Shown here one piece after another: positions 1 through 6,534 of a DNA stretch of 19,303 nucleotides. The notes below the pieces were generated by a model that worked only from the letters and a program-made list of their open reading frames with translations, did no database searches and had not been told where the DNA came from. The position numbers and the translations under genes were made by a program. The DNA comes from Vulcanimicrobiota bacterium (GTDB taxonomy: Bacteria; Vulcanimicrobiota; Vulcanimicrobiia; Vulcanimicrobiales; Vulcanimicrobiaceae). The stretch's first letter is position 1, and each line of letters starts with the position of its first letter. The DNA lies in the NCBI GenBank assembly GCA_019245995.1, contig JAFAQW010000008.1, positions 1-19,303 on the forward strand, read 5' to 3'.

Positions 1-80
1 GCACGCTCGACACGGCCGGCACGGCCAACCGCAAGCAAGGTCGCTCGAAGTACGGCGCCAAACGCGATAAGAAGAAGTAA
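1..80 (+). CDS. rpsL: 30S ribosomal protein S12, C-terminal fragment
   Basis: Only the last 25 codons are in the window, read from base 3 to the TAA at 78-80; the gene is cut by the window edge. The peptide TLDTAGTANRKQGRSKYGAK followed by RDKKK matches the S12 C-terminus, which in most bacteria reads like LDTAGVxxRKQxRSKYGAKRPK. S12 sits at the decoding centre of the 30S subunit. The fragment stops 36 nt upstream of rpsG, the usual str-operon order, so the two are probably co-transcribed. The decoding-site loops are outside the window and cannot be judged. Confidence 0.93.
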   Translation, partial: TLDTAGTANRKQGRSKYGAKRDKKK

Positions 81-116
81 CTCCGCGAAGCTCAGGCTTG
101 ATAAGGAAAGCATAGA

Positions 117-587
117 TTGCCACGTAAAGGACCCGCTCCGAAGCGCCAGATTCTTCCGGATCCTCGCTTCAACTCGAAAGTCTTGGCGCGCTTCATCAAC
201 AAGGTGATGCTGCGCGGCAAGAAGTCCACGGCCGAGCACATCACCTACGGTGCGCTCAATATCGTCGCGGACAAAAGCGGTAAGGATCCGATGGAAATCT
301 TCTCCACGGCGCTCTCCAACGCGATGCCGCTGGTCGAGGTCCGGCCGCGGCGCGTCGGCGGCGCGACCTACCAGGTGCCCATGGAGGTGCGTCCCGACCG
401 CCGCCAGGCGATGGCGATGCGCTGGCTGATCGGTTTTGCACGGGCCCGCAACGGGCACTCCATGGAAGAGAAGCTCGCCGCAGAGCTGCTCGACGCGTCG
501 AACAATACCGGCGCGACGATCAAAAAGCGCGAAGATACGCACAAGATGGCCGAAGCCAACAAAGCGTTCGCGCACTATCGATGGTAA
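117..587 (+). CDS. rpsG: 30S ribosomal protein S7
   Basis: The 156-residue product has the normal length and pattern of S7, which nucleates assembly of the 30S head and contacts mRNA and tRNA at the E site. The N-terminus MPRKGPAPKRQILPDPRFNS and the stretch GKKSTAEHITYGAL are characteristic of the family, as is VEVRPRRVGGATYQVPMEV around residues 73-91. The start is a TTG at 117-119. It is chosen because the encoded N-terminus then aligns with S7, and because a purine-rich AAGGAAAG lies at 103-110 at a suitable distance. No in-frame ATG would give a complete N-terminus. It follows rpsL by 36 nt and precedes fusA by 21 nt. Confidence 0.97.
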   Translation: MPRKGPAPKRQILPDPRFNSKVLARFINKVMLRGKKSTAEHITYGALNIVADKSGKDPMEIFSTALSNAMPLVEVRPRRVGGATYQVPMEVRPDRRQAMAMRWLIGFARARNGHSMEEKLAAELLDASNNTGATIKKREDTHKMAEANKAFAHYRW

Positions 588-608
588 ACACCGCACAAAA
601 ATAACGCC

Positions 609-2708
609 ATGGCTGTAAGGGAATATCCGCTCGAGCGAACGAGGAACATCGGCATTGCCGCGCACATCGATGCGGGCAAGACAACCTGTACGGAGCGAAT
701 CCTGTTCTTCACGGGCCGCGTCCACAAGATGGGCGAGGTGCACGACGGCGCCGCCACGATGGACTGGATGGTGCAAGAGCAGGAGCGCGGCATCACGATC
801 ACGTCGGCCGCGTCCGCGACGACGTGGCGCGACACGCGCATCAACATCATCGATACGCCGGGCCACGTTGACTTTACCGTCGAGGTCGAGCGTTCTCTGC
901 GCGTGCTTGACGGACTCGTCGCGCTGTTCGACTCGGTTGCGGCGGTGCAGCCGCAGTCGGAAACGGTGTGGCGTCAGGCCAACAAATATAAAGTTCCGCG
1001 CATCGTCTTCGTCAACAAGATGGACCGCGTCGGCGCCGACTTCTTCAACGTCGTAGAAAAGATTCGCGAGCGTTTGGGCGCGCGCGCCGTGCCCATTCAG
1101 GTGCCGATCGGCGCCGAAGACAAGTTCAAGGGCGTCGTGGATCTCTTCACGATGAAGAAGATCGTCTACACCGACGATCTCGGCTCAACCATGGCGCTGG
1201 AAGACGTCGAGGAGGGCGAGCTGCGCGACCTCGCAATGGAATGGCGCCAGCATCTCGTCGAAGCGATCGCCGAGCAGGATGACGAGTTGCTCGAGATGTT
1301 CTTCGAGGGCAAAGACCTGCCGATCGACCGCATGAAGACGGCGCTGCGCAAGGCGACGATCGAGGGCACCGTGCTGCCGATGCTGTGCGGCTCCGCCTTC
1401 AAGAACAAGGGCGTTCAGCCGCTGCTCGACGCGGTGGTCGAGTATATGCCCTCGCCGCTCGATGCCAAACCGATCGTCGGCCGCGATCCCAAGGGCGGCG
1501 CCGAAATCGTACGCAAGCCCGACGACAACGAACCCTTCTGCGCGCTGGCATTCAAGATCGCCACGGACCCGTACGGCAATCTCACCTATTTCCGCGTCTA
1601 TTCCGGGGTGCTCAATAAAGGCAGCTACGTCCTGAACTCGCGGACCGGCCGAAAGGAGCGCATCGGCCGCGTCTTGCGCATGCATGCCAACCATCGCGAA
1701 GACATCGACGCGATCGGCGCGGGCGACATTGCGGCGGCGGTCGGCCTCTCCGACACGCGCACGGGCGACACGCTCTGCGACGAGCGCCATCCCATCGCGC
1801 TGGAGTCCATTACGTTCCCGGAGCCCGTGATCCACCAGGCGATCGAGCCGAAGACCAAGGGCGACCAAGACAAGCTCGGCCTCGCGTTGACGCGCCTCGC
1901 GCAAGAAGATCCGACCTTCCGCATGCGCACCGACGAGGAAACGCAGCAGACGATCATCGCCGGCATGGGCGAGTTGCACCTCGAGATCATCCTCGATCGC
2001 CTTCGCCGCGAGTTCAAGGTCGAAGCGAACGTCGGCAAGCCGCAAGTCGCGTACAAAGAAGCGATCACGCGCACCATGGAAAAAGAGGGCCGCTTCGTCC
2101 GCCAGACCGGCGGTAAGGGGCAATACGGCGACGTCTGGCTGCGCGTCGAACCGCAGCCGCCCGGCACGGGGTTCGTTTTCGAATGGAAGATCGTGGGCGG
2201 CGTCATTCCCAAGGAGTACCAAAAGGCCGTCCAAGAAGGGGTGCGGGAGTCCGCGCAGAGCGGAGTCCTAGCCGGTTTCCCGGTGGTGGACTTCAAAGCG
2301 GAAGCGTTTGACGGTTCGTATCACGAGGTCGACTCCTCGGAAATGGCGTTCAAGATCGCCGCGTCCATGGCGTGGAAAGAGTGCAACCGAGCCGCGGGAC
2401 CGATCTTGCTCGAACCGATCATGAAAGTCGAGGTCACGACGCCCAAGGAATACATGGGCGCGATCAATGGCGACCTCAGCCGCCGGCGCGGCGCCATCCA
2501 GTCCACGGAAGAAGCGCCGGGCGGCGCGCAGGTCGTCACCGCGCACGTTCCGCTTTCCGAAATGTTCGGGTACGCCACGGACATGCGCTCGGCGACGCAA
2601 GGCCGGGCGACGTACACGATGGAGTTCTCGCACTACGAAAAGGCGCCCAAGAGCGTGGAGGAAGAGATCGTCGCGAAAGCCGCCGGCAAAAAGCTAGCTC
2701 CGGCCTAG
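609..2708 (+). CDS. fusA: Translation elongation factor G
   Basis: This 699-residue GTPase drives ribosomal translocation of tRNA and mRNA, and helps recycle ribosomes. The G domain shows AHIDAGKTT (P-loop, residues 18-26), QERGITI in switch I (58-64), DTPGH with the catalytic His at 86, and NKMD (136-139). Domains II to V follow at full length, including GMGELHLEI in domain III and GGKGQYGDV near the start of domain IV. The start ATG at 609 gives MAVREYPLERTRNIGIAAHID, a normal EF-G N-terminus. No clear Shine-Dalgarno precedes it; the 21-nt gap after rpsG is A-rich, so coupling to rpsG translation is plausible (inference). It ends 263 nt before tuf. No tetracycline-resistance (TetM-like) features stand out. 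Confidence 0.98.
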   Translation: MAVREYPLERTRNIGIAAHIDAGKTTCTERILFFTGRVHKMGEVHDGAATMDWMVQEQERGITITSAASATTWRDTRINIIDTPGHVDFTVEVERSLRVLDGLVALFDSVAAVQPQSETVWRQANKYKVPRIVFVNKMDRVGADFFNVVEKIRERLGARAVPIQVPIGAEDKFKGVVDLFTMKKIVYTDDLGSTMALEDVEEGELRDLAMEWRQHLVEAIAEQDDELLEMFFEGKDLPIDRMKTALRKATIEGTVLPMLCGSAFKNKGVQPLLDAVVEYMPSPLDAKPIVGRDPKGGAEIVRKPDDNEPFCALAFKIATDPYGNLTYFRVYSGVLNKGSYVLNSRTGRKERIGRVLRMHANHREDIDAIGAGDIAAAVGLSDTRTGDTLCDERHPIALESITFPEPVIHQAIEPKTKGDQDKLGLALTRLAQEDPTFRMRTDEETQQTIIAGMGELHLEIILDRLRREFKVEANVGKPQVAYKEAITRTMEKEGRFVRQTGGKGQYGDVWLRVEPQPPGTGFVFEWKIVGGVIPKEYQKAVQEGVRESAQSGVLAGFPVVDFKAEAFDGSYHEVDSSEMAFKIAASMAWKECNRAAGPILLEPIMKVEVTTPKEYMGAINGDLSRRRGAIQSTEEAPGGAQVVTAHVPLSEMFGYATDMRSATQGRATYTMEFSHYEKAPKSVEEEIVAKAAGKKLAPA

Positions 2709-2728
2709 AGCGCGCACGCCGTACGAGA

Positions 2729-2746
2729 ATCGGGATAGACCCCGAT
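2729..2746 (+). other. Short inverted repeat after fusA
   Basis: ATCGGG and CCCGAT form a 6-bp stem around a 6-nt loop, starting about 20 nt after the fusA stop. No T-run follows, so it is not a standard intrinsic terminator. It could be a weak pause, an RNA-processing site or chance in GC-rich DNA. Confidence 0.25.
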
Positions 2747-2837
2747 CACGAGCAAGGAGCCAGCGCGCAAATAAGCTCTGATCTTGTCATCAACGCATGA
2801 GTCTATCGCGCGTGCCCCGCGACCGCTGGCGCGAGCG

Positions 2838-2867
2838 TTGACAGGGCGCCGCGAACCTTGGTACGAT
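2838..2867 (+). promoter_or_regulatory. Sigma70-type promoter for tuf
   Basis: A perfect -35 hexamer TTGACA (2838-2843) is separated by 18 nt from TACGAT (2862-2867), which matches 4 of 6 bases of TATAAT. A TG one base upstream of the -10 (2859-2860) makes it an extended -10. Transcription would start near 2873-2876, giving a leader of about 100 nt before tuf. It lies in the only large spacer of the str region, which supports separate transcription of tuf-rpsJ. The same layout occurs ahead of rplC. Confidence 0.75.
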
Positions 2868-2878
2868 TCCGTGGCTGT

Positions 2879-2900
2879 GCGCCCTCTCCGAGGGCGTTTT
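2879..2900 (+). promoter_or_regulatory. Hairpin plus T-run at the 5' end of the tuf leader
   Basis: CGCCCTC (2880-2886) pairs with GAGGGCG (2890-2896) around a TCC triloop, and a G-T wobble can extend the stem by one pair. TTTT follows at 2897-2900. This looks like a short intrinsic terminator or attenuator, or a 5' stabilising hairpin, only a few nucleotides after the predicted start of transcription. Four Ts is a weak tract, so full termination is doubtful. Confidence 0.45.
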
Positions 2901-2928
2901 GCCGCCTAGTGGGGCAGAGCCCGCCAGA

Positions 2929-2944
2929 ACGCCTGGCACCGTGT
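2929..2944 (+). promoter_or_regulatory. Leader motif shared with rplC (tuf copy)
   Basis: The 16-nt ACGCCTGGCACCGTGT lies 27 nt before the tuf ATG. An almost identical copy (one difference) sits 28 nt before the rplC ATG at 6491-6506. The CAC-C-GTG centre has dyad symmetry. It lies downstream of the predicted transcription start, so it could act in DNA or in RNA. The function is unknown. Confidence 0.5.
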
Positions 2945-2971
2945 ACAGCGAAATCCGCTTGAGGGAGTTCA

Positions 2972-4171
2972 ATGGCAAAACAAAAGTTCGAGCGCAAGAA
3001 GCCGCACGTCAATATCGGCACGACGGGACACGTCGACCACGGTAAGACGACGCTGACGGCCGCCATCATGCACTGTCTAGCGACCGAGGGGTTGGCGCAG
3101 AAAGTCGGCGTCGACCAGATCGACAACGCGCCCGAAGAGAAAGAGCGCCGCATTACGATCGCGATCTCGCACCAAGAGTACGAGACGCCTAAACGCCACT
3201 ACGCGCACGTGGACTGCCCCGGGCATGCCGACTATATCAAGAATATGATCACGGGCGCCGCGCAGATGGACGGCGCCATTCTGGTGGTCGCGGCGACGGA
3301 CGGGCCGATGCCCCAGACGCGCGAGCACATTCTCTTGATGCGCCAGGTCGGCGTGCCCCGGATCATCGTCTTCCTTAATAAGGTGGACATGGTGGACGAC
3401 GAGGAGCTGCTCGAGCTGGTCGAGATGGAGATCCGCGAGCTGCTCACCCAGTACGAGTTCCCCGGCGACGACACGCCGATCATCCGCGGCTCCGCGCTCA
3501 AGGCGCTCAACTCGAGCGGCCGTCGCGGCGACCCCGATGCAGACCCCATCTTCAAGCTGATGGACACCGTGGACGAGTACATCCCCGAGCCCCAGCGCGA
3601 GGTCGACAAGCCGTTCCTCATGCCGGTCGAAGACGTCTTCACGATCACAGGTCGCGGTACGGTCGGCACCGGCCGCGTCGAGCGCGGGCAGGTGAAGGTC
3701 GGTGAAGAGGTCGAGATCGTCGGGCTCAAGGAGGAGACGAAGAAGACCGTCGTCACCGGCATCGAGATGTTCCGCAAGCTGCTCGACGCGGGCATTGCCG
3801 GCGACAACATCGGCGTGTTGCTGCGCGGCGTCGATCGCAACGAGATCGAGCGCGGACAGGTCCTCGCGAAGCCCGGCTCGGTGAAGCCGCACAAGAAGTT
3901 CAAGGCCGAGGTGTACGTGCTCTCCAAGGACGAGGGCGGACGCCACACGCCCTTTTTTGCCAACTACCGGCCGCAGTTTTACTTCCGCACGACGGACGTT
4001 ACGGGAACGATCAAACTGCCCGACGGCGTCGAGATGGTCATGCCGGGCGACAACGTGCAGATGGACGTGGAGCTGATCACGCCGATCGCTTGTGAAGAGG
4101 GCCTGCGTTTCGCGATCCGCGAGGGCGGACGGACCGTCGGCGCCGGAGTCGTCACCGCGGTCGCCGAGTAG
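2972..4171 (+). CDS. tuf: Translation elongation factor Tu
   Basis: The 399-residue EF-Tu carries aminoacyl-tRNA to the ribosome as a GTP complex. Visible motifs are GHVDHGKTT (19-27), DCPGH with the catalytic His at 85, NKVDMVDD in the G4 region, and the C-terminal GGRHTPFF and REGGRTVGAGVV of domain III. The start ATG follows GAGGGAG (2961-2967). It has its own promoter and is 18 nt upstream of rpsJ. One oddity: switch I reads KERRITIA at 57-64, with Arg60 where almost all translational GTPases have Gly (RGITI; Gly59 in mature E. coli numbering). The codons are CGC CGC, so a single G-to-C change from GGC would explain it. Domain II also has GTVGTGR where GTVVTGR or GTVATGR is usual. Only one tuf copy is seen here. 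Confidence 0.98.
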   Translation: MAKQKFERKKPHVNIGTTGHVDHGKTTLTAAIMHCLATEGLAQKVGVDQIDNAPEEKERRITIAISHQEYETPKRHYAHVDCPGHADYIKNMITGAAQMDGAILVVAATDGPMPQTREHILLMRQVGVPRIIVFLNKVDMVDDEELLELVEMEIRELLTQYEFPGDDTPIIRGSALKALNSSGRRGDPDADPIFKLMDTVDEYIPEPQREVDKPFLMPVEDVFTITGRGTVGTGRVERGQVKVGEEVEIVGLKEETKKTVVTGIEMFRKLLDAGIAGDNIGVLLRGVDRNEIERGQVLAKPGSVKPHKKFKAEVYVLSKDEGGRHTPFFANYRPQFYFRTTDVTGTIKLPDGVEMVMPGDNVQMDVELITPIACEEGLRFAIREGGRTVGAGVVTAVAE

Positions 4172-4189
4172 AAACGGGAAGCCTCGCGC

Positions 4190-4498
4190 ATGGCCAAGCA
4201 AATGATTCGCATCCGCCTCAAAGCCTACGATCACCGGATTCTCGACCAATCGGCGGAGCGAATCGTTGATACGGCCAAGCGCACGGGCGCCTTCGTCAAC
4301 GGCCCCGTGCCGTTGCCCACAGAGATCAACCGGTTTTGCGTGCAGCGCTCGACCAACAATGACAAGAAATCCCGCGAGCACTTCGAGATGCGCACCCACA
4401 AGCGCCTCATCGACATCCTGCAAGCCTCGCCGAAGACGATGGACGCCCTGATGCACCTCGATCTGCCGGCGGGAGTAGATATCGAGCTGAAGGCCTAA
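4190..4498 (+). CDS. rpsJ: 30S ribosomal protein S10
   Basis: The 102-residue product is full-length S10, a 30S head protein that in many bacteria also acts as the NusE antitermination factor. The N-terminus MAKQMIRIRLKAYDH, the central NGPVPLPTEINRFCVQRS and the segment SREHFEMRTHKRLIDI are diagnostic. The ATG lies 18 nt after the tuf stop, behind a purine-rich GGGAAG, so it is almost certainly on the tuf transcript. Normally rplC follows at once. Here a 2-kb insert of three unrelated genes and a new promoter separate S10 from the rest of the S10 operon. Confidence 0.98.
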   Translation: MAKQMIRIRLKAYDHRILDQSAERIVDTAKRTGAFVNGPVPLPTEINRFCVQRSTNNDKKSREHFEMRTHKRLIDILQASPKTMDALMHLDLPAGVDIELKA

Positions 4499-4534
4499 CC
4501 TCCGCCGCACGCCGTTCGAAACGTGAGGTAACGC

Positions 4535-4771
4535 ATGGAAGTCAAAACGACCTATCTCGGAACGATGATTGCGCTCGCGACCGTGGCCTTTGGGTTGCTG
4601 GCCGCGGGTGCGTGGAACAAGTTCATCGCCGATCTCATCGGCCTCTTCTTGAAGCCCGGCAGCGGTGTTTGGGCGGAGTTGATCTACGCCTTGATCGTGA
4701 CGGTCATCGGCATCTTGGTAATTCAGGCGCTCGGCAGACTGTCCGAACGCGACGTCGGCCCGCGCATCTAG
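4535..4771 (+). CDS. Small two-helix membrane protein, DUF5654-like
   Basis: This 78-residue protein has two hydrophobic segments, about residues 8-27 and 46-66, joined by a short loop containing LKPGSGVWAE. The first segment ends in the AAGAWNKF pattern and the second reads IYALIVTVIGILVI. From memory this resembles DUF5654, a small membrane family of unknown function in bacteria and archaea; the assignment rests on general pattern and is not certain. The ATG follows GAGGT at 4525-4529 with good spacing, so translation looks real. It lies 36 nt after rpsJ and 66 nt before the SRPBCC gene. No catalytic residues are evident. A small accessory subunit or membrane-stress peptide would be alternatives. 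Confidence 0.72.
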   Translation: MEVKTTYLGTMIALATVAFGLLAAGAWNKFIADLIGLFLKPGSGVWAELIYALIVTVIGILVIQALGRLSERDVGPRI

Positions 4772-4800
4772 CACCGCGCGCGAGATAGCGGCGGCCAAGC

Positions 4801-4819
4801 GTGGGGATATTAACCCCAC
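4801..4819 (+). other. Inverted repeat upstream of the SRPBCC gene
   Basis: GTGGGG and CCCCAC form a 6-bp perfect dyad around the AT-rich ATATTAA, 18 nt before the ATG at 4838. No T-run follows. It may be a small hairpin in the mRNA or a repressor-type operator; an AT-rich centre between GC arms is suggestive but not decisive. Confidence 0.3.
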
Positions 4820-4837
4820 CTTACCGAACGACGCCGC

Positions 4838-5263
4838 ATGCCCATCGAACTCCATGAAGTGCGATCGCGCGCCTTCCGCGGCACGAAGCGCCGAATATAT
4901 CATCTCCTCAACGAGATGGGTACGTCGGGCGATCAGATTTGGCCATTCGCTTCGCAGCCGTTCATGCGATCGCCGGGGCCGCTCGTCCCAGGGCGAACGG
5001 AGGAGTGGCATTTGGGAATCCACGCCGTGCTCGAGGATGCGGTTCCGGAGGAACGGATCGTCTGGCGTTTTCGCAACGACGGCATGGACGGCACGCACGG
5101 CTTTTTTTTGAGCACTCAAGGCAAGGAAACGCTCCTGGAATATCGCGTGGAGGCAACGCTGTCCGACACCGACGGCCGTTTGCTCTGGCGCCGATTCGAG
5201 GATCAGTTCGAACGCTCCACCGAGGCACTGTTCGACAAGCTCGCTCGCGTCTTGAAGCGTTGA
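4838..5263 (+). CDS. SRPBCC (START-like) domain protein
   Basis: The 141-residue product fits a single SRPBCC/polyketide-cyclase-like domain, a helix-grip fold with a hydrophobic ligand pocket. Supporting pattern: an N-terminal strand, then IYHLLNEM and IWPFASQPFMRSPGPL, the alternating strands RTEEWHLGIHAVLEDAVPE and ERIVWRFRND, and a long C-terminal helix ending FERSTEALFDKLARVLKR, as in AHSA1-type and activator-type members. No membrane segment or signal peptide is seen. The stop is 1 nt before the GTG of the acyl-CoA dehydrogenase gene, so the two are translationally coupled and may share a pathway. Ligand and reaction cannot be told from sequence. The fold call is fairly good; a specific function is not supported. 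Confidence 0.7.
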   Translation: MPIELHEVRSRAFRGTKRRIYHLLNEMGTSGDQIWPFASQPFMRSPGPLVPGRTEEWHLGIHAVLEDAVPEERIVWRFRNDGMDGTHGFFLSTQGKETLLEYRVEATLSDTDGRLLWRRFEDQFERSTEALFDKLARVLKR

Positions 5264-5264
5264 C

Positions 5265-6413
5265 GTGGATCTCGTCGGCCTCTCGGCGCTCCTATCCGAC
5301 GAGGAGCGCCTAGTTCGCGACACGGTGCGCGCGTACGTCGAGGCGCGCATCCTCCCCAACGTCGCGGAATGGTTCGAAGAGGGCATTCTGCCGCGCGAAC
5401 TCGGCGTCGAGCTCGGGCGTTTAGGCCTGCTGGGCATGCACCTTTCGGGCTACGGGTGCGCCGGCGCCGGCGCGGTCGCCTACGGTGTAGCATGCATGGA
5501 GCTGGAAGCGGGCGACTCGGGTGTCCGCAGTTTCGCGTCGGTTCAGGGATCGCTGGCCATGTACGCGATCTATCGCTACGGCGACGAGGCGCAAAAGCAG
5601 CAGTGGCTTCCACCCATGGCGCGCGGCGAGCGCATCGGTTGTTTCGGCCTGACGGAACCGGACTTCGGAAGCAATCCCGCGGGCATGCGCACCTATGCGA
5701 AACGCGACGGCGACGACTGGGTGCTCAACGGCACGAAGATGTGGATCACGAACGGTTCCGTCGCGGATTGCGCGATCGTCTGGGCGCAGACCGACGGCGG
5801 GATCCGCGGCTTCATCGTCCCGCGAACGGTCAAGGGCTTCAGCGCGAAAGACATCCACCGAAAGCTGTCGCTGCGGGCCTCGATCACGAGCGAACTCGCG
5901 CTGGACGACTGTCGCTTGCCGGAGGACGCGCTGCTGCCGGGGGCAAGCGGCCTGGCCGCGCCGCTGTCGTGTCTAAACGAAGCGCGCTACGGCATCATCT
6001 GGGGCGCGATGGGGGCCGCGCGAACCTGTTACGAAACGGCGCTCGAGTACGCCAAGACGCGCGTCCAGTTCGGCCGGCCAATCGGCGCCTACCAGCTGAC
6101 GCAGGAGAAACTCGTCAACATGCTGCTCGAGTTGAGGAAGGGAACGCTCCTGGCGCTCACGCTCGGGCGCGCCAAGGACGAGGAGCGCGCGCACGCCGTG
6201 GAGGTCAGCCTTGCCAAGCTCAACAACGTGCGTGAGGCGCTGCGCATCGCGCGCGAGGCGCGCACGATCCTGGGCGCCAACGGCGTCACGCTGGAATACC
6301 CGGTGATCCGGCACATGAACAACCTCGAGTCGGTGCTGACGTACGAGGGCACCTCTGAAATGCACACGCTCATTGTGGGCAAGGAAATTACGGGCATCGA
6401 GGCGTTCGCGTAG
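5265..6413 (+). CDS. Glutaryl-CoA dehydrogenase (acyl-CoA dehydrogenase family)
   Basis: This 382-residue flavoenzyme probably oxidises and decarboxylates glutaryl-CoA to crotonyl-CoA, passing electrons to ETF, in lysine or tryptophan breakdown. Family marks are CFGLTEPDFGSNP (126-138), the flavin and substrate region GTKMWITN, the GRPIGAYQLTQEKL helix, and YEGTSEMHTL near the C-terminus. Glu361 matches the catalytic base (human Glu370). Arg88 and Glu81 match human Arg94 and Glu87, which bind the glutaryl carboxylate, and Tyr360 matches Tyr369. These separate it from ordinary short-chain acyl-CoA dehydrogenases and favour the decarboxylating type (inference). The start GTG at 5265 is 1 nt after the SRPBCC stop. 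Finding it between rpsJ and rplC is unusual. Confidence 0.88.
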   Translation: MDLVGLSALLSDEERLVRDTVRAYVEARILPNVAEWFEEGILPRELGVELGRLGLLGMHLSGYGCAGAGAVAYGVACMELEAGDSGVRSFASVQGSLAMYAIYRYGDEAQKQQWLPPMARGERIGCFGLTEPDFGSNPAGMRTYAKRDGDDWVLNGTKMWITNGSVADCAIVWAQTDGGIRGFIVPRTVKGFSAKDIHRKLSLRASITSELALDDCRLPEDALLPGASGLAAPLSCLNEARYGIIWGAMGAARTCYETALEYAKTRVQFGRPIGAYQLTQEKLVNMLLELRKGTLLALTLGRAKDEERAHAVEVSLAKLNNVREALRIAREARTILGANGVTLEYPVIRHMNNLESVLTYEGTSEMHTLIVGKEITGIEAFA

Positions 6414-6429
6414 GCGCTGCGCGCGAGCC

Positions 6430-6458
6430 TTGACCGCAATCGGCGGCCCTGGTAAACT
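6430..6458 (+). promoter_or_regulatory. Sigma70-type promoter for the rplC operon
   Basis: TTGACC (6430-6435, 5 of 6 matches) and TAAACT (6453-6458, 4 of 6) are spaced 17 nt apart, with a TG at 6450-6451 giving an extended -10. Transcription would begin near 6464-6467, leaving a leader of about 70 nt. It lies 17 nt after the acyl-CoA dehydrogenase stop and would free the ribosomal genes from the expression of that insert. The layout closely matches the tuf promoter. Confidence 0.75.
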
Positions 6459-6470
6459 GCCAGGGTTGCC
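6442..6470 (+). promoter_or_regulatory. Operator-like palindrome spanning the rplC -10 box
   Basis: GGCnnCCCTGG and CCAGGGnnGCC are exact inverted arms (9 paired bases per arm with a 2-nt gap) around the 7-nt centre TAAACTG, which contains the -10 hexamer TAAACT. Because it starts upstream of the likely transcription start, it is better explained as a DNA-binding site than as an mRNA hairpin. A repressor bound here would block RNA polymerase. No regulator gene is nearby. Chance is possible in GC-rich DNA. Confidence 0.5.
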
Positions 6471-6490
6471 TGGGCGGCGCGCTCACCGAT

Positions 6491-6506
6491 ACGCCTGGCA
6501 CAGTGT
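6491..6506 (+). promoter_or_regulatory. Leader motif shared with tuf (rplC copy)
   Basis: ACGCCTGGCACAGTGT differs at one base from the tuf-leader copy at 2929-2944 and lies 28 nt before the rplC ATG (27 nt for tuf). Locally it extends into the palindrome GCACA-G-TGTGC. The conserved position in two otherwise dissimilar leaders argues for function. Confidence 0.5.
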
Positions 6507-6534
6507 GCTTATACCGTTCGTTTGCGAGAGGGGC

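Noticed and set aside
88..99. AAGC-TCAG-GCTT hairpin between rpsL and rpsG, sharing AAGCTCAGG with the dispersed repeat
   Set aside because: The match is only 9 nt and the stem is 4 bp, which is within chance; not counted as a third repeat copy.
1185..2234. A 349-codon open frame on the - strand within fusA
   Set aside because: It is fully antisense to conserved EF-G sequence and has no recognisable domain; high GC makes long antisense frames common.
2729..2746. Intrinsic terminator after fusA
   Set aside because: A 6-bp stem is present but no T-run follows, so it is listed only as an inverted repeat.
3077..5437. A 786-codon open frame on the - strand across tuf, rpsJ and the insert
   Set aside because: It is antisense to several clear genes, has a biased Arg/Asp/Val/Leu/His composition typical of the complement of GC-rich coding DNA, and shows no family motif.
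6373..6534. Upstream extension of rplC to 6373
   Set aside because: The extra 54 codons overlap the dehydrogenase gene and the promoter and do not resemble L3; the ATG at 6535 has a ribosome-binding site.
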